Assembly: GCA_036245805.1 (NCBI GenBank)
Contig: BTRK01000003.1
Location: 15,478,464-15,542,463, forward strand
Source: Pristionchus mayeri
Lineage: Eukaryota; Nematoda; Chromadorea; Rhabditida; Neodiplogasteridae
DNA: 64,000 nt
Direction: 5' to 3'
Position numbers and translations under genes: made by a program. Below, one piece after another: positions 24,401 to 35,059 of the stretch; position 1 is the stretch's first letter, and each line of letters begins with the position of its first letter. The notes under the pieces were generated by a model, which was not told the DNA's origin, made no database searches, and saw only the letters and a list, made by a program, of their open reading frames with translations.

Positions 24401-26225
24401 CCTATCATCTGTCCAAAACGGAGTTGCCGTAATCGGTGTCATTTCTCGCCGGTGCGCCGGGTCAAAACGGAGTTGCCGTATTCAATTTTGATTTGCAACT
24501 ATAGAGGGGAACAATAGACCGCTCGCCGCGCGCGAAAAAGGAGGAATGGAAAAACGGAGTCGCCGTTTTGACACGTCATTCCGCATACGAAATGAGGCAG
24601 ATGGGCCGATAACGGAATGGAGTGAGAGGGAAATGATGAAAAAGGAGTCGCCGTATTCCGTTTGACACATCCCTACTCTCAATGTAGATTCCTTCATGTA
24701 TCTAAAGTATTGTGCAATTGCAGTATTTATTGTACGTTCATTCATCATTCCATATCATGAATTATCTGTCCTTGTATCCTTCCAGCATTGGAGATGCAAC
24801 GGAGGGTCTACCGTGCTGCTGTCCTACAGGAGGAGTCTGGACTGAGTGGGCGCCGACCAGTGGGGTCTGCCCTACCACTTGCGGGTGCGTCAATTAGAGA
24901 TGGCTTCACAAGAAATGGTATTGCCATTCCACATACTATCTCTTCGGTCAGAGAGCAGAGGAAAATGAAGATAGTAATTTCTTGCGATCCCTACCTTCAA
25001 TATCGTTGGAAAAATTTAGCTGTTGTCATCTTGACAGGTCTTGCGCCTCCGTCGCCCGCACGAGAACGTGCAGTTCGGAGAGGTTCGGTTGTCCGTGCAG
25101 GTACTTTTCTAGTTTAGCTTGAAATCTTGGCCCACCAGTGTTTGGGCTAGATGGTTACACGAAGATTTCAAGCAGTTCCATCAAGCCATGGCAAGAATAA
25201 CCGACCTTCTTTCTTCCAGTATCAGTATTATCTTGGCATGCTCTAAAGTATAAATATTTCTCAGAATGATCTAATCTAGTTCGCACTTTAGCATTACGTG
25301 ATAGTCAATTTTTCCTGAGTTATCGATCACTTTTTTCTCAAACCTAGGAATCTGTAACGGGTCTCGCAAACTTAAAAGTCATCAAATCTGCAGTGGTCCT
25401 ACAACTGACATCGGTCCGTGCAATCGGGCTCCGTGTTCTTCTGGATCTGCATGCTGCGGTGGATATTCCCTGATTACGAACCCGAACACGGGCGACGAGT
25501 ACTGTGGGACGGAGCTGAGCGCCATCCCGATGTCGACCTGCTGCACATCGGGTGGGAGCGTGTCGAATTCATGACCAAATTTAGGCATTACGCCGAATGA
25601 GAATCGTAATATGAGAACCAGAAACCCTCTGTAGAACTTGCACATAAGCATTTTTTACACTTTGGGAACCTACTGTGAACATGCTGTAGAAGGAAACCTT
25701 TTTTTTCTCATCTGACATCATCTGACCTAGTGCCCAAATTTAGAATGAATTTCGTTTCGTTCATAGTTTTCGGTATATTTGAGCAAAATAATGATCATCA
25801 TTAGTATGGCGCACTTGCAGACATCGTGGGCAAGTGGGGCGACAACTGGTCGGAGTGGTCGGGCAGCTGCAATGTGGAGCCGTGCGGCATCTGCGACAAG
25901 CAGACGCGCAGTCGTGTCTGCACGCCCGGCCCGCTGCCCCTGCAGTGCCCTTGCGAGTGAGTTCATTGTGGAAATTCGGTTGGAAATTTAAGAAAAAAAC
26001 CGATTTCAATATGTAAAATTCTAACGTAGGTAAAATACAACGTTGATGGCTGCTACTGTTGTTATCGATATACGCTTTTCAAAATCTAATGAGTATTACA
26101 TTTTCAGTGGCTCGCCGTATGAATCGCGATCATGCGGCAGCAACAAGCTGTGCATCTTCCCGAAGAGGACTTGCTGCGCGCCCTACATCAAAAGACTCAT
26201 CAACAACTCGCTCGTGTGCGCTTAG
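18442..26225 (+). CDS. gene A: secreted protein with thrombospondin type-1-like repeats
   Basis: Well-supported exons: 21119-21189, 21272-21299, 21410-21440, 21915-21992, 22133-22213, 24179-24281, 24786-24884, 25038-25100, 25348-25551, 25821-25956 and 26108-26225 (TAG). Phases agree at all joins except 25100/25348, where one base is out. The putative signal exon 18442-18481 (MITLLGVSCLLRLG) is plausible, but its link to 21119 is unresolved. Residues include CPYGLTTKVDG, then ANYPNGTTGPVGYDENTIK leading to VTCEW, a nematode Cys-rich module. TSP1-like units follow: EWLAWGEWSNRC, GGRTRTRDC; WTEWAPTSGVCPTTCGSC, ARTRTC; NWSEWSGSCNVEPCGIC, KQTRSRVC. Each ends in a CxC and CC-type tail. An extracellular matrix or secreted adhesive role is inferred; no orthologue is named. 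Confidence 0.65.
18892..20794. mobile_element. 1.9-kb giant palindrome in the presumed first intron of gene A
   Basis: Left arm from TTAAGAGACATTCCACGAG (about 18894) to about 19825. Right arm from about 19880 to CTCGTGGAATGTCTCTTAA (20792). The arms are nearly identical over about 0.9 kb. The short centre is flanked by GGTTTGGGAGCTATC and GATAGCTCCCAAACC. Both ends are bordered by TTAA, compatible with a TTAA target. No transposase frame. Small frames inside occur symmetrically and are not genes. Confidence 0.85.
21619..21766. mobile_element. ~150-bp MITE (CACTTCTTCGATATTTGGCC ends), copy 1
   Basis: Left end CACTTCTTCGATATTTGGCC; the right end is GGCCAAATGACGAAAAAGTG, a diverged mirror. It lies in a gene A intron (21441-21914). 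It shares internal sequence (ATACCTA-AAATGA-TGGGG) with 26301-26457. Confidence 0.7.
22463..23701 (-). mobile_element. mariner element (1239 bp) in a gene A intron
   Basis: The terminal inverted repeat TTGGGGTGTCCGGAAAGTTC is mirrored exactly at the right end, and TA target duplications lie at 22461-22462 and 23702-23703. It carries a minus-strand mariner transposase (next entry). It sits antisense in the 1965-bp intron 22214-24178. Exon phase is preserved across it, so the insertion is probably tolerated by splicing. Confidence 0.95.
22527..23542 (-). pseudogene. mariner transposase with two frameshifts
   Basis: The protein starts near 23542 (MDSHLYLRAVLLHYYRLG). The frame shifts near 23430, continues as CYKWFSRFKKGEFGLDDQ and the HTH around ELKKDTGTPRSTVSDI, then the catalytic IIATDEKWITY, LLMDNARPH and PPYSPDLSPCDYH. 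The second and third Asp are separated by 34 residues (DD34D, mariner type). A second shift near 22700 precedes NGKKFKNRDEV...RKKGAYIGH. All three catalytic Asp are present, so only indels inactivate it. A relatively young copy. Confidence 0.88.
23935..24003 (-). pseudogene. tRNA-like sequence, probably degenerate
   Basis: The minus strand reads ATAGCTCAGTGGTAAAGC (A-box-like) and, later, GCGGGTTCGAATCCCAC (B box and T-loop). The D-arm and T-arm are recognisable with mismatches. The 7-bp acceptor stem does not pair and the anticodon stem is poor. It is either a tRNA pseudogene or a SINE head. It lies in the same gene A intron as the mariner. Confidence 0.5.
24357..24673. mobile_element. 317-bp MITE with GGGATGTC ends
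   Basis: Flanked by TA on both sides. Ends GGGATGTCTATACGGAAT and CCGTTTGACACATCCC are inverted. It contains four related blocks AACGGAGT(T/C)GCCGT at about 24418, 24467, 24555 and 24643. It lies in the gene A intron 24282-24785. Confidence 0.75.
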
Positions 26226-26300
26226 AGGTACACAATGCCGATCATGAATTGTTGCCCACAATTTCACGCGCTCTAGTGCGATGTGACATTAATATCTCGG

Positions 26301-26457
26301 CACTTCTTCGATATTTGGCCCACCCCCTATCATTTCGCATTCCCTCTCCATCGCATAGTGGTTGTGAGACCGAAAATTACTGAAAGATACCTAGAAATGA
26401 ATGGGGGGGGGGGGTAGGGGAGGAAGGGAAGGAGGTGGGCCAAATATCGAAGAAGTG
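26301..26457. mobile_element. ~157-bp MITE (CACTTCTTCGATATTTGGCC ends), copy 2
   Basis: Near-perfect terminal inverted repeats CACTTCTTCGATATTTGGCC and GGCCAAATATCGAAGAAGTG. It contains a poly-G run. It lies 76 bp past the gene A stop codon and may therefore form part of its 3' UTR. Confidence 0.75.
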
Positions 26458-26972
26458 ACAATATCTCAGTTATATCCTAATTCCAGATCGGCCATAGCTT
26501 CCCGTTGCCATCGACTGCATTCACGAGAATGGAACACTGCTTCCGTTAATTAATTACAATCTTTATGCATTCCTGGATTTACCGATTAGTTACAATCTGT
26601 TACCCACATTTAATGAAACTTTCAAACATAGTATTTTTAAAGGAGGAGTAAAGGCAAACATGCATTTTCGAAGCATGATCTCAAGTCTTATTGCTAGTTG
26701 ACTGGGAACCAGTTCAGGAAAACTCAGGCACCGTGCGGAAACTTGAGAGGAAAACCGTATCTTCAAGGTTACTCACAATTCATGTTCTTGCTCCAATGCC
26801 CGTGTGTATAGCTAAAATGATGGTTTCTCGCTATCCATTTTGTCCGAAAAAGATAAACATTCTTTATCGGGCCGGAAGGGGAAAACAGTTTTATAAGCGT
26901 TTATTATTTACATTTTGAAGTAATTATTGTCAGCACAAATTGCAAATAGGGAAGGGATAAATGTGCCAAGTC
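26458..26972. other. intergenic, convergent gene A / gene B ends
   Basis: Genes A (plus) and B (minus) converge here. No further coding exon or RNA is recognised. Confidence 0.4.
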
Positions 26973-29900
26973 TTAGATTAGAACAGGAAGAATCCCAGAA
27001 CGTATACGTTGTTTCCTTCTGAAGACTGACATTTGGTATCACTCTTCAAATTAGATTGTGATACCTCAGTCAGTGCATGCGACCATACTTGCCGAATCTG
27101 ATGGAACCGGGCCGATAAACGTCCATTTTCCATCGCCGCCACACATCATTTGAAATCCACTGAACGTCGTCGTTTCAGTCATCTTGAAGAAGTATCTACT
27201 ATTAATATTGACACTGGCCATGCTCACCCGCAAGCCTCGAAGCCTTGTGCCTTTACTTTTACTTTACAATGAAACAACATACGCATAATTAGCACAAGAG
27301 AAAAGATAATAAATATGTTAAATCCCAGACGATTAATGATACAACGAATCGAAACTCACTCACCAGAACGATCTTAGGATGTGTAGTCGGACATTCGATC
27401 TGCGATGCGGTCAAAGTCTTTGTTGGAGCGCACGTCTTCAACCCAGCAAGGAGCGATTGGCATTTCTCGACATTGAGGGTATACAGCTTGCACGTGGCTG
27501 AATAGTGCATTCTCAATTGAATCAACAAGTCATAATGCTATTGGGGTGTTCCAAAAGTTCCTGGAATTGTTTTCTGAATTTATTTTCTCACGAATCATAA
27601 GTCAATGCAATTAATCATCCCTCATATCTTTTATAGATCTTCCTTAAATATATTTTGCGAAGGCTATTTCTTTGAATGATTACCTAGTGATGATGAAATA
27701 GTAACAAATGTGCGTTTTTTGGCCACTGTTTGAAAAATCTATAATGTCGTTTTCTTTGAAGTTTCAAAACTCTGGTTTGTTCTGAATTAGATGTAGCAGT
27801 GGACCTTTCAATTGAACATTTAAAATTGCATCTTACTTTAACGACCGCCGAAAAACATCAAAAGTTTTCATTTTTATCTTGCCGAATTAAGGTGATTTTC
27901 GGAATTTTCAAATTTTCTTGGTTCTTTACTAATCAATCGCTCTAACTTTGCAATGCAAATTCGTTATAAATTATTTATTGTCGTTTGGAACCTTTGTTGG
28001 TATCAACATCGATGAAAATTTTAAAAACATGTTGAAAATTTCGAGTGTTGTAATAAATGTACAGCGCAATTCAGAGGTCCAGGATAGTGTCCAGTAAGCT
28101 AGTTGGCAACTACCAAGTAACTAGGCATTATCACATGAATTATGTCTCTTCATAGGAAAGAATTTGACGTTTGGTCATTTTTGAGACACAACTTCGGAAT
28201 CGCACTATTTTTGTGAACCTCAAAATTGCTTATCTATGTGGCGCGGAAATTGAAGAGCACCGATTGCCCTACTCAATGCTATGCACCATTAGTCAGTGAG
28301 ATTCATCCCTTCAAAGAAATTAATTTTTAGAAAAAAATTCCAGGAACTTTTGGAACACCCCAATACTTGGGTAAATCATTCTTTTAATTTTTCGTTTACT
28401 TCGTCTCAATTATTCCAACGAATTGTTAGACATCAAAATATATTAGCCTTTTGCTCAAATTTATGGAATTATTGTAATTAAGTAATCAGATAATTACGCG
28501 GACGGCACATAACGTAGGCGTAATCTTGTGCGCTCTGCGTCCACCACTTTCCGTCGGTGCACTCAAGAGAAGTGGGGCTGAGAGGTCCGACTACCGCTCC
28601 ATGTGCGTCCATTTCAACGAAGGAACTGCCTACAAATTAAAGAGGACAAATTAAGAATATTGGGTATTAGGGAATACCTCGCAAGTAGACTTTCAAAAAC
28701 AACGATCCAAAATTGTTTAAAATGTAAATTCACCGATCTGTTCATTAGAGAGCGAATGGAATGAGGAGTGTAAACGAAGATTTGCATCATAAACAAATAT
28801 GATATTTGGATAGTTGTTTTTGAAAGTCTACTCGCAAGAAATGCATATCTTCATTCTGCGTGCATTCTTTCTGATAATACAGACCAGAAAGCTAGCAGAA
28901 TGAATAAAGTCAAATCATCCTTACTAAGGTTCTCGTATTGGAAAATTTCTGTAAAAATTTTAAAAAAATATTTTTTTTCCTAATCCATACCTGCAGGGCA
29001 CTTGGCAGATGCGCATTTAGAAGGAGTACTCGTGACGATCAACGGTGTCACGTCATCCGGATACCCGGGCACGGATGTTCGGCATTTAAAGGGAGAACAA
29101 CCTGGGCAATTATATCTGTTGTCATTGGTACACCATCCTACCGAATGCGATACAAGCGAGCTCAGCATTGTTGACTGGCTTCTTGGTCGTCAGGTCGAAC
29201 CATCCTCCGGTGAGCTCATTATCCATCATGATAGCTCGAGAGACCCACGAGTGTCTGATAGAGTTTTCGTATAATAGATGTTGTTGCTTTTGCGCGACTG
29301 CTTCGGGTGCGCTAAGCGAACAAACGCCCATCGAATATTTTTGTCCAATATTTCTCAATAATTGAACACTAGTACCTGATCAACAATCACTCTCTCTTTA
29401 TCTACAAAGGTTAATAGAAATATGCTGTTCATATTTAATATATAATGAAAAAACTGTCATGTCCATGTATAGGTGGAGATAAGCACTCATCATCGCAGAT
29501 AAACACTCACGACTAGGGTTCTCTTATTGGAAAATTTTCGTTGCCTTTTAGGTATGTTTCACGTGCACTATATATGTTAACTATGTAGTGTGCATGAAAC
29601 ATATCTGAAAATTCTACAAAAATTTTCCAATAAGAGAACTCTACTCACAACCGTCGCTGATTCCGAATTTCCCATCTTCCGTGTACTGAAGTACGCTCGT
29701 GCTCGAGCATGTAGCAACACACTTTGATAGCTTTGGCTTCACTAAACATTTGCTTGCTACTATGATTTATTTTTCAATGAAACAACATCTTTAAAGGTCT
29801 ATTTGCGAAGATCACATGGTATGATGAACAACAAAACAGAATCTTTGCCCATGCTTTTGTCATTTTGACACAAAGATTGGGGAGAGATTATATCGGACAA

Positions 29901-32900
29901 CATTCAAACGTAATGCTTTATACGAGTATAGAATGAGCATTGCCAAATACGAAGACGTTTTCATTACATTCTTAAACAAAATTCAATCTAAAAAGCGTGA
30001 TTTTAGTGATTTCAGAAGTCATTCACTCCGCTGTTCATTATTTGAGCGAATCTCCTGACTAGGGTTATCTTGATGGAATTGTTAGTTGAATTTCAATAAC
30101 TATTGGAATTCAAGGGAACCCTACTCCTGACCTTGCGTTGCAGCTGGTAGATCTTGGTCGCGCAAATCGCAGCTCCAGCATCCAATTCTTTCTGTGCGGA
30201 TCCCTGGCGCAACGTCAAACTTTTTGTCGTATTATAAAAAGTTTACGGACTTTTCGCGGAGGAGCTTTCAGGTCACTAAATGAGCAAACGCTCAAAGAAC
30301 AAAATAACTCGAAAAAATCTCAAGGAGGATTTCAACATTTAAAGCATTGTAATGCATCAACCAGGGACACATATCAAAGCAAATAAAATATTTCATGTCT
30401 TTCAGTTCAAAATATGAAAACATCTAGAGCAATTCATTCACAATTATCAGCAGATTCAAACTAGAGATGTATTTGAGGGAACCGGATTATCTCTAGAAGG
30501 CTTTGTTGGTAACGGTATCATCTTCCTATCCGGGTTCCTACTTGTCAGATCAGAGAGTGTGTGCATAATGAAGAGACAATTTTCAACAATTTTCAAATCC
30601 ATTCAAAAATATATCCCGCTTCACGTACCGAGACAGGATAGGCGAAGCCGGCAATGAATAGGGACTTCCCGTCCTGACAAGTGTACCGGCAATCTAAATC
30701 AGATTTGTTTTCCAATCGACTAATTGATGTTGAGGTAAGGTATGCATATGATGTACACCAGCATATCAGTTGCACATATTTCAGCAATGCACATCAATTG
30801 AAGCAAAAATACCATGTAAACAGTCTCGAACATCTGACTTGCCCGGTTTCTCAGTATTAAGAGTAGGGATGGTTTCATAAGAAAACAAATCCATTTCCTC
30901 CATTCTCACACCGGACCACTTTGGGAGAGAAAACAAATGATGGAGGATATCATTTCTAGCCAAACCCTGCCTAATTCACAGTTTTCTTTCTCACCTTGAC
31001 GAAACGCCCAGTCCAGAGCCACGGGCTTTCCGTCCGGTGACAATTTGGCCGACTCGAACGGAGCCCCGTCACACCCGGCGGCGCATGCTGCAAATATGGC
31101 TTTTACTTATCGCTCTCACCAACTGTACGGGCCTCTGTGATACTCTCTTTCATAAAGTGCTCTCAATGTATAACTTACAGGATATATTTAAAATTTAGTT
31201 GCATGTGAGCTTTAGTTGTTGTAGTTTTATGTCTTGCCATCTGAGATCTTGCGAAACAAGTAGATAATAATAATCACGATCAATGAATGTGAACTTACGC
31301 GGCTGCTGGCACATCACATGTGAGTACATTTCCTTACTCGACGTTTGCCACTTCCCGCCCGGTATACATTTTAGGGAAGCACCGTCAATGATCGTCCCCA
31401 TCGATCCATCATCTTCTATTTGGACGAAGGACTCGCCTACGAAACTTAGAATAACTTTTTTTTAAATCCCCATAAATTTTACCTCCAGGGCATTTTGCAG
31501 TAGCACACACGGCTCCGCTGCCCTCAGACACCATCAGAGGTATGACATCGCCCGAATCCAAGCCTGATCCTTCGATTAACGCAGGGCATTTGATGGTATT
31601 ACAGTCTGAAAATGATAAGATTGACTGTACTGTGAGAATAGAATGCGTAGCGAAGTGGTGCCTTGATAAACTTCGTAACTTCCATTTATACTCGCGGAAC
31701 TGTGAATTATTTTTTCGATGTGAATATTTCCCTTTCCGCGATTATAGTTGTACTGTTTAGCACACCACCACGTCACAACGCTCGCAATAGTGATAATAAT
31801 ATCCAGATCATAGGCATGTGCTTAAGCGAAATCCAACTCACTCAAGGTGTTGCACATGACGTACTTATGTCGATCGTCAGATTCATCCTTCAATTGTTTT
31901 AGTTTGCTTCATTCAACTCTTACTCTAACATAAATTATGTCTGTTTCGTTCGTTCTCAACAGGTCGGAGATGCACATTGATAAGGGCATCTTCAGTGGTC
32001 GTAATTTGCCATCAAAACCTTGCCTTCCATGCTCCATCAGCAGTACACGTAACTTTGCCGTCCAATTGAGCACCCGAGCTACCATCGGTATTGACAATCA
32101 TCATGGTCACTGAATTCGAAAAAGAAATTATTTATTTATAAAAGTACATGCAATTGCACACCTTGTATGCACGACTGGGATCACAAAATTAGTCAATCTT
32201 CTGTAAATTTCTAAAATGATAGACTATGTCAAGCACTTACATCCAGGTGCGCACTCTCCAGTGGCGCAAGCATTCGGTCCTCCAGCGTCGGTCACCTACA
32301 ATCGATTAATAACTAGATCAATCAAAATCAATATTTTTTCAGGCGAAATTATTGTATCTTTGGTTTGATGATATGAAAATAGTGTGGCACCTTCAGAGGC
32401 ACGAAATTGGAAGGCGCTGGGCGAAGTGCTCCACTGCAGACATTCTTCTTGCAAGCTGAAATGAACTGAATGAAGATCGTACAATTACAAGTTATAACAC
32501 TCCGTCAGTGCTCTCGAATGAGCTTGCATCGGTTCATACTCAATAGGATTATCAAAATGAGCGGCTTTTGAAACAAAAATGCAGGAGGTAGCGTGGAATA
32601 ATAGTGATGACTCGCAAGAAACTCTCTCTTCATTCTGGGCGCTAACTCGCCGATAAGAGGAGTGAGAGAGGAAGCAAAACAAAGAAAACCATTTCTTGAA
32701 GGCCCAATCAATACCGACATTTTGCGCACACTGCTGACTCAGCCACTTCCCCGTTCGCCATCCACTGGCTGTTGTTGCAGCGCATCTGAATTGAAACCAC
32801 TCATTTGCGTCGGGAGAGCCATTTGTTTTCTTGTTTATCCTGCTCTTACCATGAAAACAGCACAACTCAAATACATCTATCGAAAGAGCTGAGATATACC

Positions 32901-33501
32901 CCATCCATTTGGCTTTATAGGTATACAATGCCTTGAGATGATTAGAACGTGTCGTGCCAGTATTACCGTATTGCCAGTGACGATGCTCCTGTGGACAGCC
33001 AGTTTCGCATTGCCTGCACATTTCGCCTCTGAGCAACGGCAATTGTAGTCAGGAGTGAGCACTGAAAAATAGTTTTCCCTTATTCATGAAAAAAGAGCGA
33101 TATTCGAGAAAGTTGATATGGAGTGGGTCACGATTGCGACTTATTGATTCCACAGTTATCTTTAGTCGAGCGCATACATTCAGAAACCTCTTACCATTAG
33201 CAGTAAATGGCCATTCCACGTTGCATCCATAGCCGGTGGAGGGGCAATCATTCATTGAGGGAAGATTGGGCTGACAGGATCGACATGCTTAAGGTCATTA
33301 TCGTATGATAGTGAACTTGAAGAAACAAGTGAAGAAAATCAGGATGTACTCATGGTGGATAGGCCAGTAAAAGAAAAAAAACATACCATGCTGCTCTTCG
33401 TCGATCTTTCTCTCACTCTCGATGTTCTCCCATTCTTCTCCACATTCACAATCTGCGCAGATCAAATGAAGAGACGGGAATAGGAAGAGGACGATTTTCA
33501 T
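26973..33501 (-). CDS. gene B: secreted protein of repeated cysteine-rich modules
   Basis: Minus-strand exons: 33501-33387 (signal peptide MKIVLFLFPSLHLICA), 33287-33195, 33061-32967, 32785-32715, 32455-32391, 32295-32241, 32109-~32022, 31887-31842, 31605-31483, 31436-31299, 31087-30995, 30693-30629, 30191-~30125, ~29734-~29645, ~29265-29148, 29101-28991, 28629-28498 and 27497-27364; then tentatively ~27215-27089 and 27025-26973. Phase is continuous from 31887 to 27364. One join (32715/32455) is one base out, and the last two exons are uncertain. The recurring module reads CxxxxC, then A(T/S)xxCPG, a short DGS/DAHG strand, LxC, GKW and YVMC, for example ACATGECAPG / VTCTADGAWK / YVMCNT and CATAKCPGG / KCIPGGKW / HVMCQQP. 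It is an extracellular protein with no enzyme motif, and the function is unknown. A short intron separates 29148 from 29101. Confidence 0.7.
27541..28363. mobile_element. 823-bp non-autonomous mariner-like element in a gene B intron
   Basis: Terminal inverted repeats TTGGGGTGTTCCAAAAGTTC / GAACTTTTGGAACACCCCAA, with TA duplications at 27539-27540 and 28364-28365. The ends resemble those of the mariner at 22463 (TTGGGGTGTxC). I find no transposase motif inside. It lies entirely in the intron between exons 28498 and 27497. Confidence 0.9.
29516..29641. mobile_element. hairpin MITE H1 (GGGTTC family) at a gene B 5' splice site
   Basis: A 126-bp near-perfect hairpin: GGGTTCTCTTATTGGAAAAT / TTTTCCAATAAGAGAACTC with TA on both sides. 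Inner arms include AGGTATGTTTCACGTGCAC / GTGTGCATGAAACATATCT. On the minus strand the flanking exon reads FGISDG then CE and joins HSWVSR in frame only if the donor is GTAGAG, that is G plus the TA target plus the element end. Confidence 0.85.
30062..30121. mobile_element. hairpin MITE H2 (GGGTTC family), 60 bp, at a gene B 5' splice site
   Basis: GGGTTATCTTGATGGAATT / GGAATTCAAGGGAACCC with TA on both sides. On the minus strand the exon LQRKVR continues in frame into KPKLSKCVATC only with donor GTAGGG, which overlaps the TA and the element end. The alternative donor GTCAGG, eight bases earlier, gives an immediate stop. Confidence 0.75.
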
Positions 33502-33535
33502 TTCGAAGCGATCGCAAAGTTTAGGGAGCAATCCG

Positions 33536-33542
33536 TTTTATA
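33536..33542 (-). promoter_or_regulatory. TATA box of gene B
   Basis: TATAAAA on the minus strand (context GACGGTATAAAACGG) ends 34 bases before the ATG at 33501. This implies a very short 5' UTR unless trans-splicing or a different start is used. Confidence 0.55.
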
Positions 33543-35059
33543 CCGTCTGCAATTAATCAACGAGCTTTGCGCTCTCTACTTGGCACGCTTTCTCCCATCT
33601 CCGTAGTGAGAGAGTGCAGACAATTGAGAGAGTCAACCACGTTACCACAGAAAGGTCGGCCAAAATTAATTTGACTGCCGAATGGAATTGGCGCATCCGT
33701 CATTTCGCCCTCGGTGCATGGCGAACTTCTGGTAGAAGGACTGACCTACCTCATTCCACTCGTAAAGTACGGAATGGGTTCATGGCATTTGCCCGCGGAA
33801 AAGACTCGATGCATCCATAGAACACTACGGAAGTGAAGTTTGAAAGTAGTAGTGGCTGATAACATTGCGGGATCTATTCAACACAAGTCATTGCGAGATT
33901 GGTATGATAGTGCGGCAGGCAACACATTGAACCAAGTCTAGGGAGTACTAGGATATTCGTAAGGGAGAGACCGTATTCTAGAACATGTAGCATGAGACTG
34001 CGGAAGTATACTATTGTTGGTTATAATCCGACGGTGATTCCTCTACTGTGAACCCCTGATACCAGGAGCGTTTCGGATGCCAAAAAACTGCAAACGTTCG
34101 TGGTTGTTCGATCCTTAATGAAATTAGCAACAACTAACTAACGCATAAAACTTTTAAAAACTCATAAATATTTTGTTGTATGCTTCATTTGCTGTGTTTT
34201 CTCATGACCAAATCAATAGTGAAATAGGCTTAACATCAACTCGAAAGTCAGAAAGTCATGTTGAAAAAATAGCAATTGTCAAATGGTCTGAAACTTCTGT
34301 CAACATCACTGAAGTCCAACTCGTCTTGTCGAAGTGCAGAAACGGTGTGATAATCCTCTTTTTCTTTCCTTTCGTACCACGCGATTGGCTATAAACTCAC
34401 AAACGAAAAATGGAAATTAGGTGTAGGGATGGCTAGTCGGGAATCGGGAATCTACATTATGCGCTCACTAGTCTGTATCATCAATGATAGAGCGAGCAGA
34501 AAGATGAGACTCGTATCTTGCAAAGCCATCGCTATTGTAAAGAGGCAACGATAAACCGATCACACGAGGAGTTTGCGGGAAGTGTAGTCGAAAGTGGTGT
34601 GTCGAGAGATCGACTCCAAGTGCGGGAGAGAAATCGATATCTATTGGAAGATCGTAGGCATTTTGCATCACAGTAAAAAAAGAAAAACAATCAAGTTATG
34701 TCTAAGCCAAATATTTTTAGTAAAAATTGTGAACCGGATTGGTAGACTAGAGTGTAGCTCAATTCTCTTTATCAATTATCTTTATCACTCTTTACCAATT
34801 AAGTCAGACTTAGGTAAGAACACATTTGTGCAAATGTTGTATAGAGTGTTAACCAATTATACTATTTGTCATCTCCAAATAAACCTGAGTAACCGGTGAG
34901 AGAGAGAGAGAAAGTTACGAATTTTCACTTGCATATAATGCAAATATAATCCCTCTCGTAGCAGGTACTATCGAAACGGGCAAACGAGATTCATTTGCAT
35001 AATCACTACTAGTGGCTTCATAAGGGCCCTCCCCTCTCTCCTCACTACGCTTCGCTCGA
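33543..35059. other. divergent intergenic region between genes B and C
   Basis: About 1.5 kb separating two outward-transcribed secreted-protein genes. There is no coding exon I can support. Short repeats of AGAGAG type lie near 34900. It probably holds both promoters. A weak TATA-like CATAAGGG is 38 bases before the gene C start. Confidence 0.4.
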
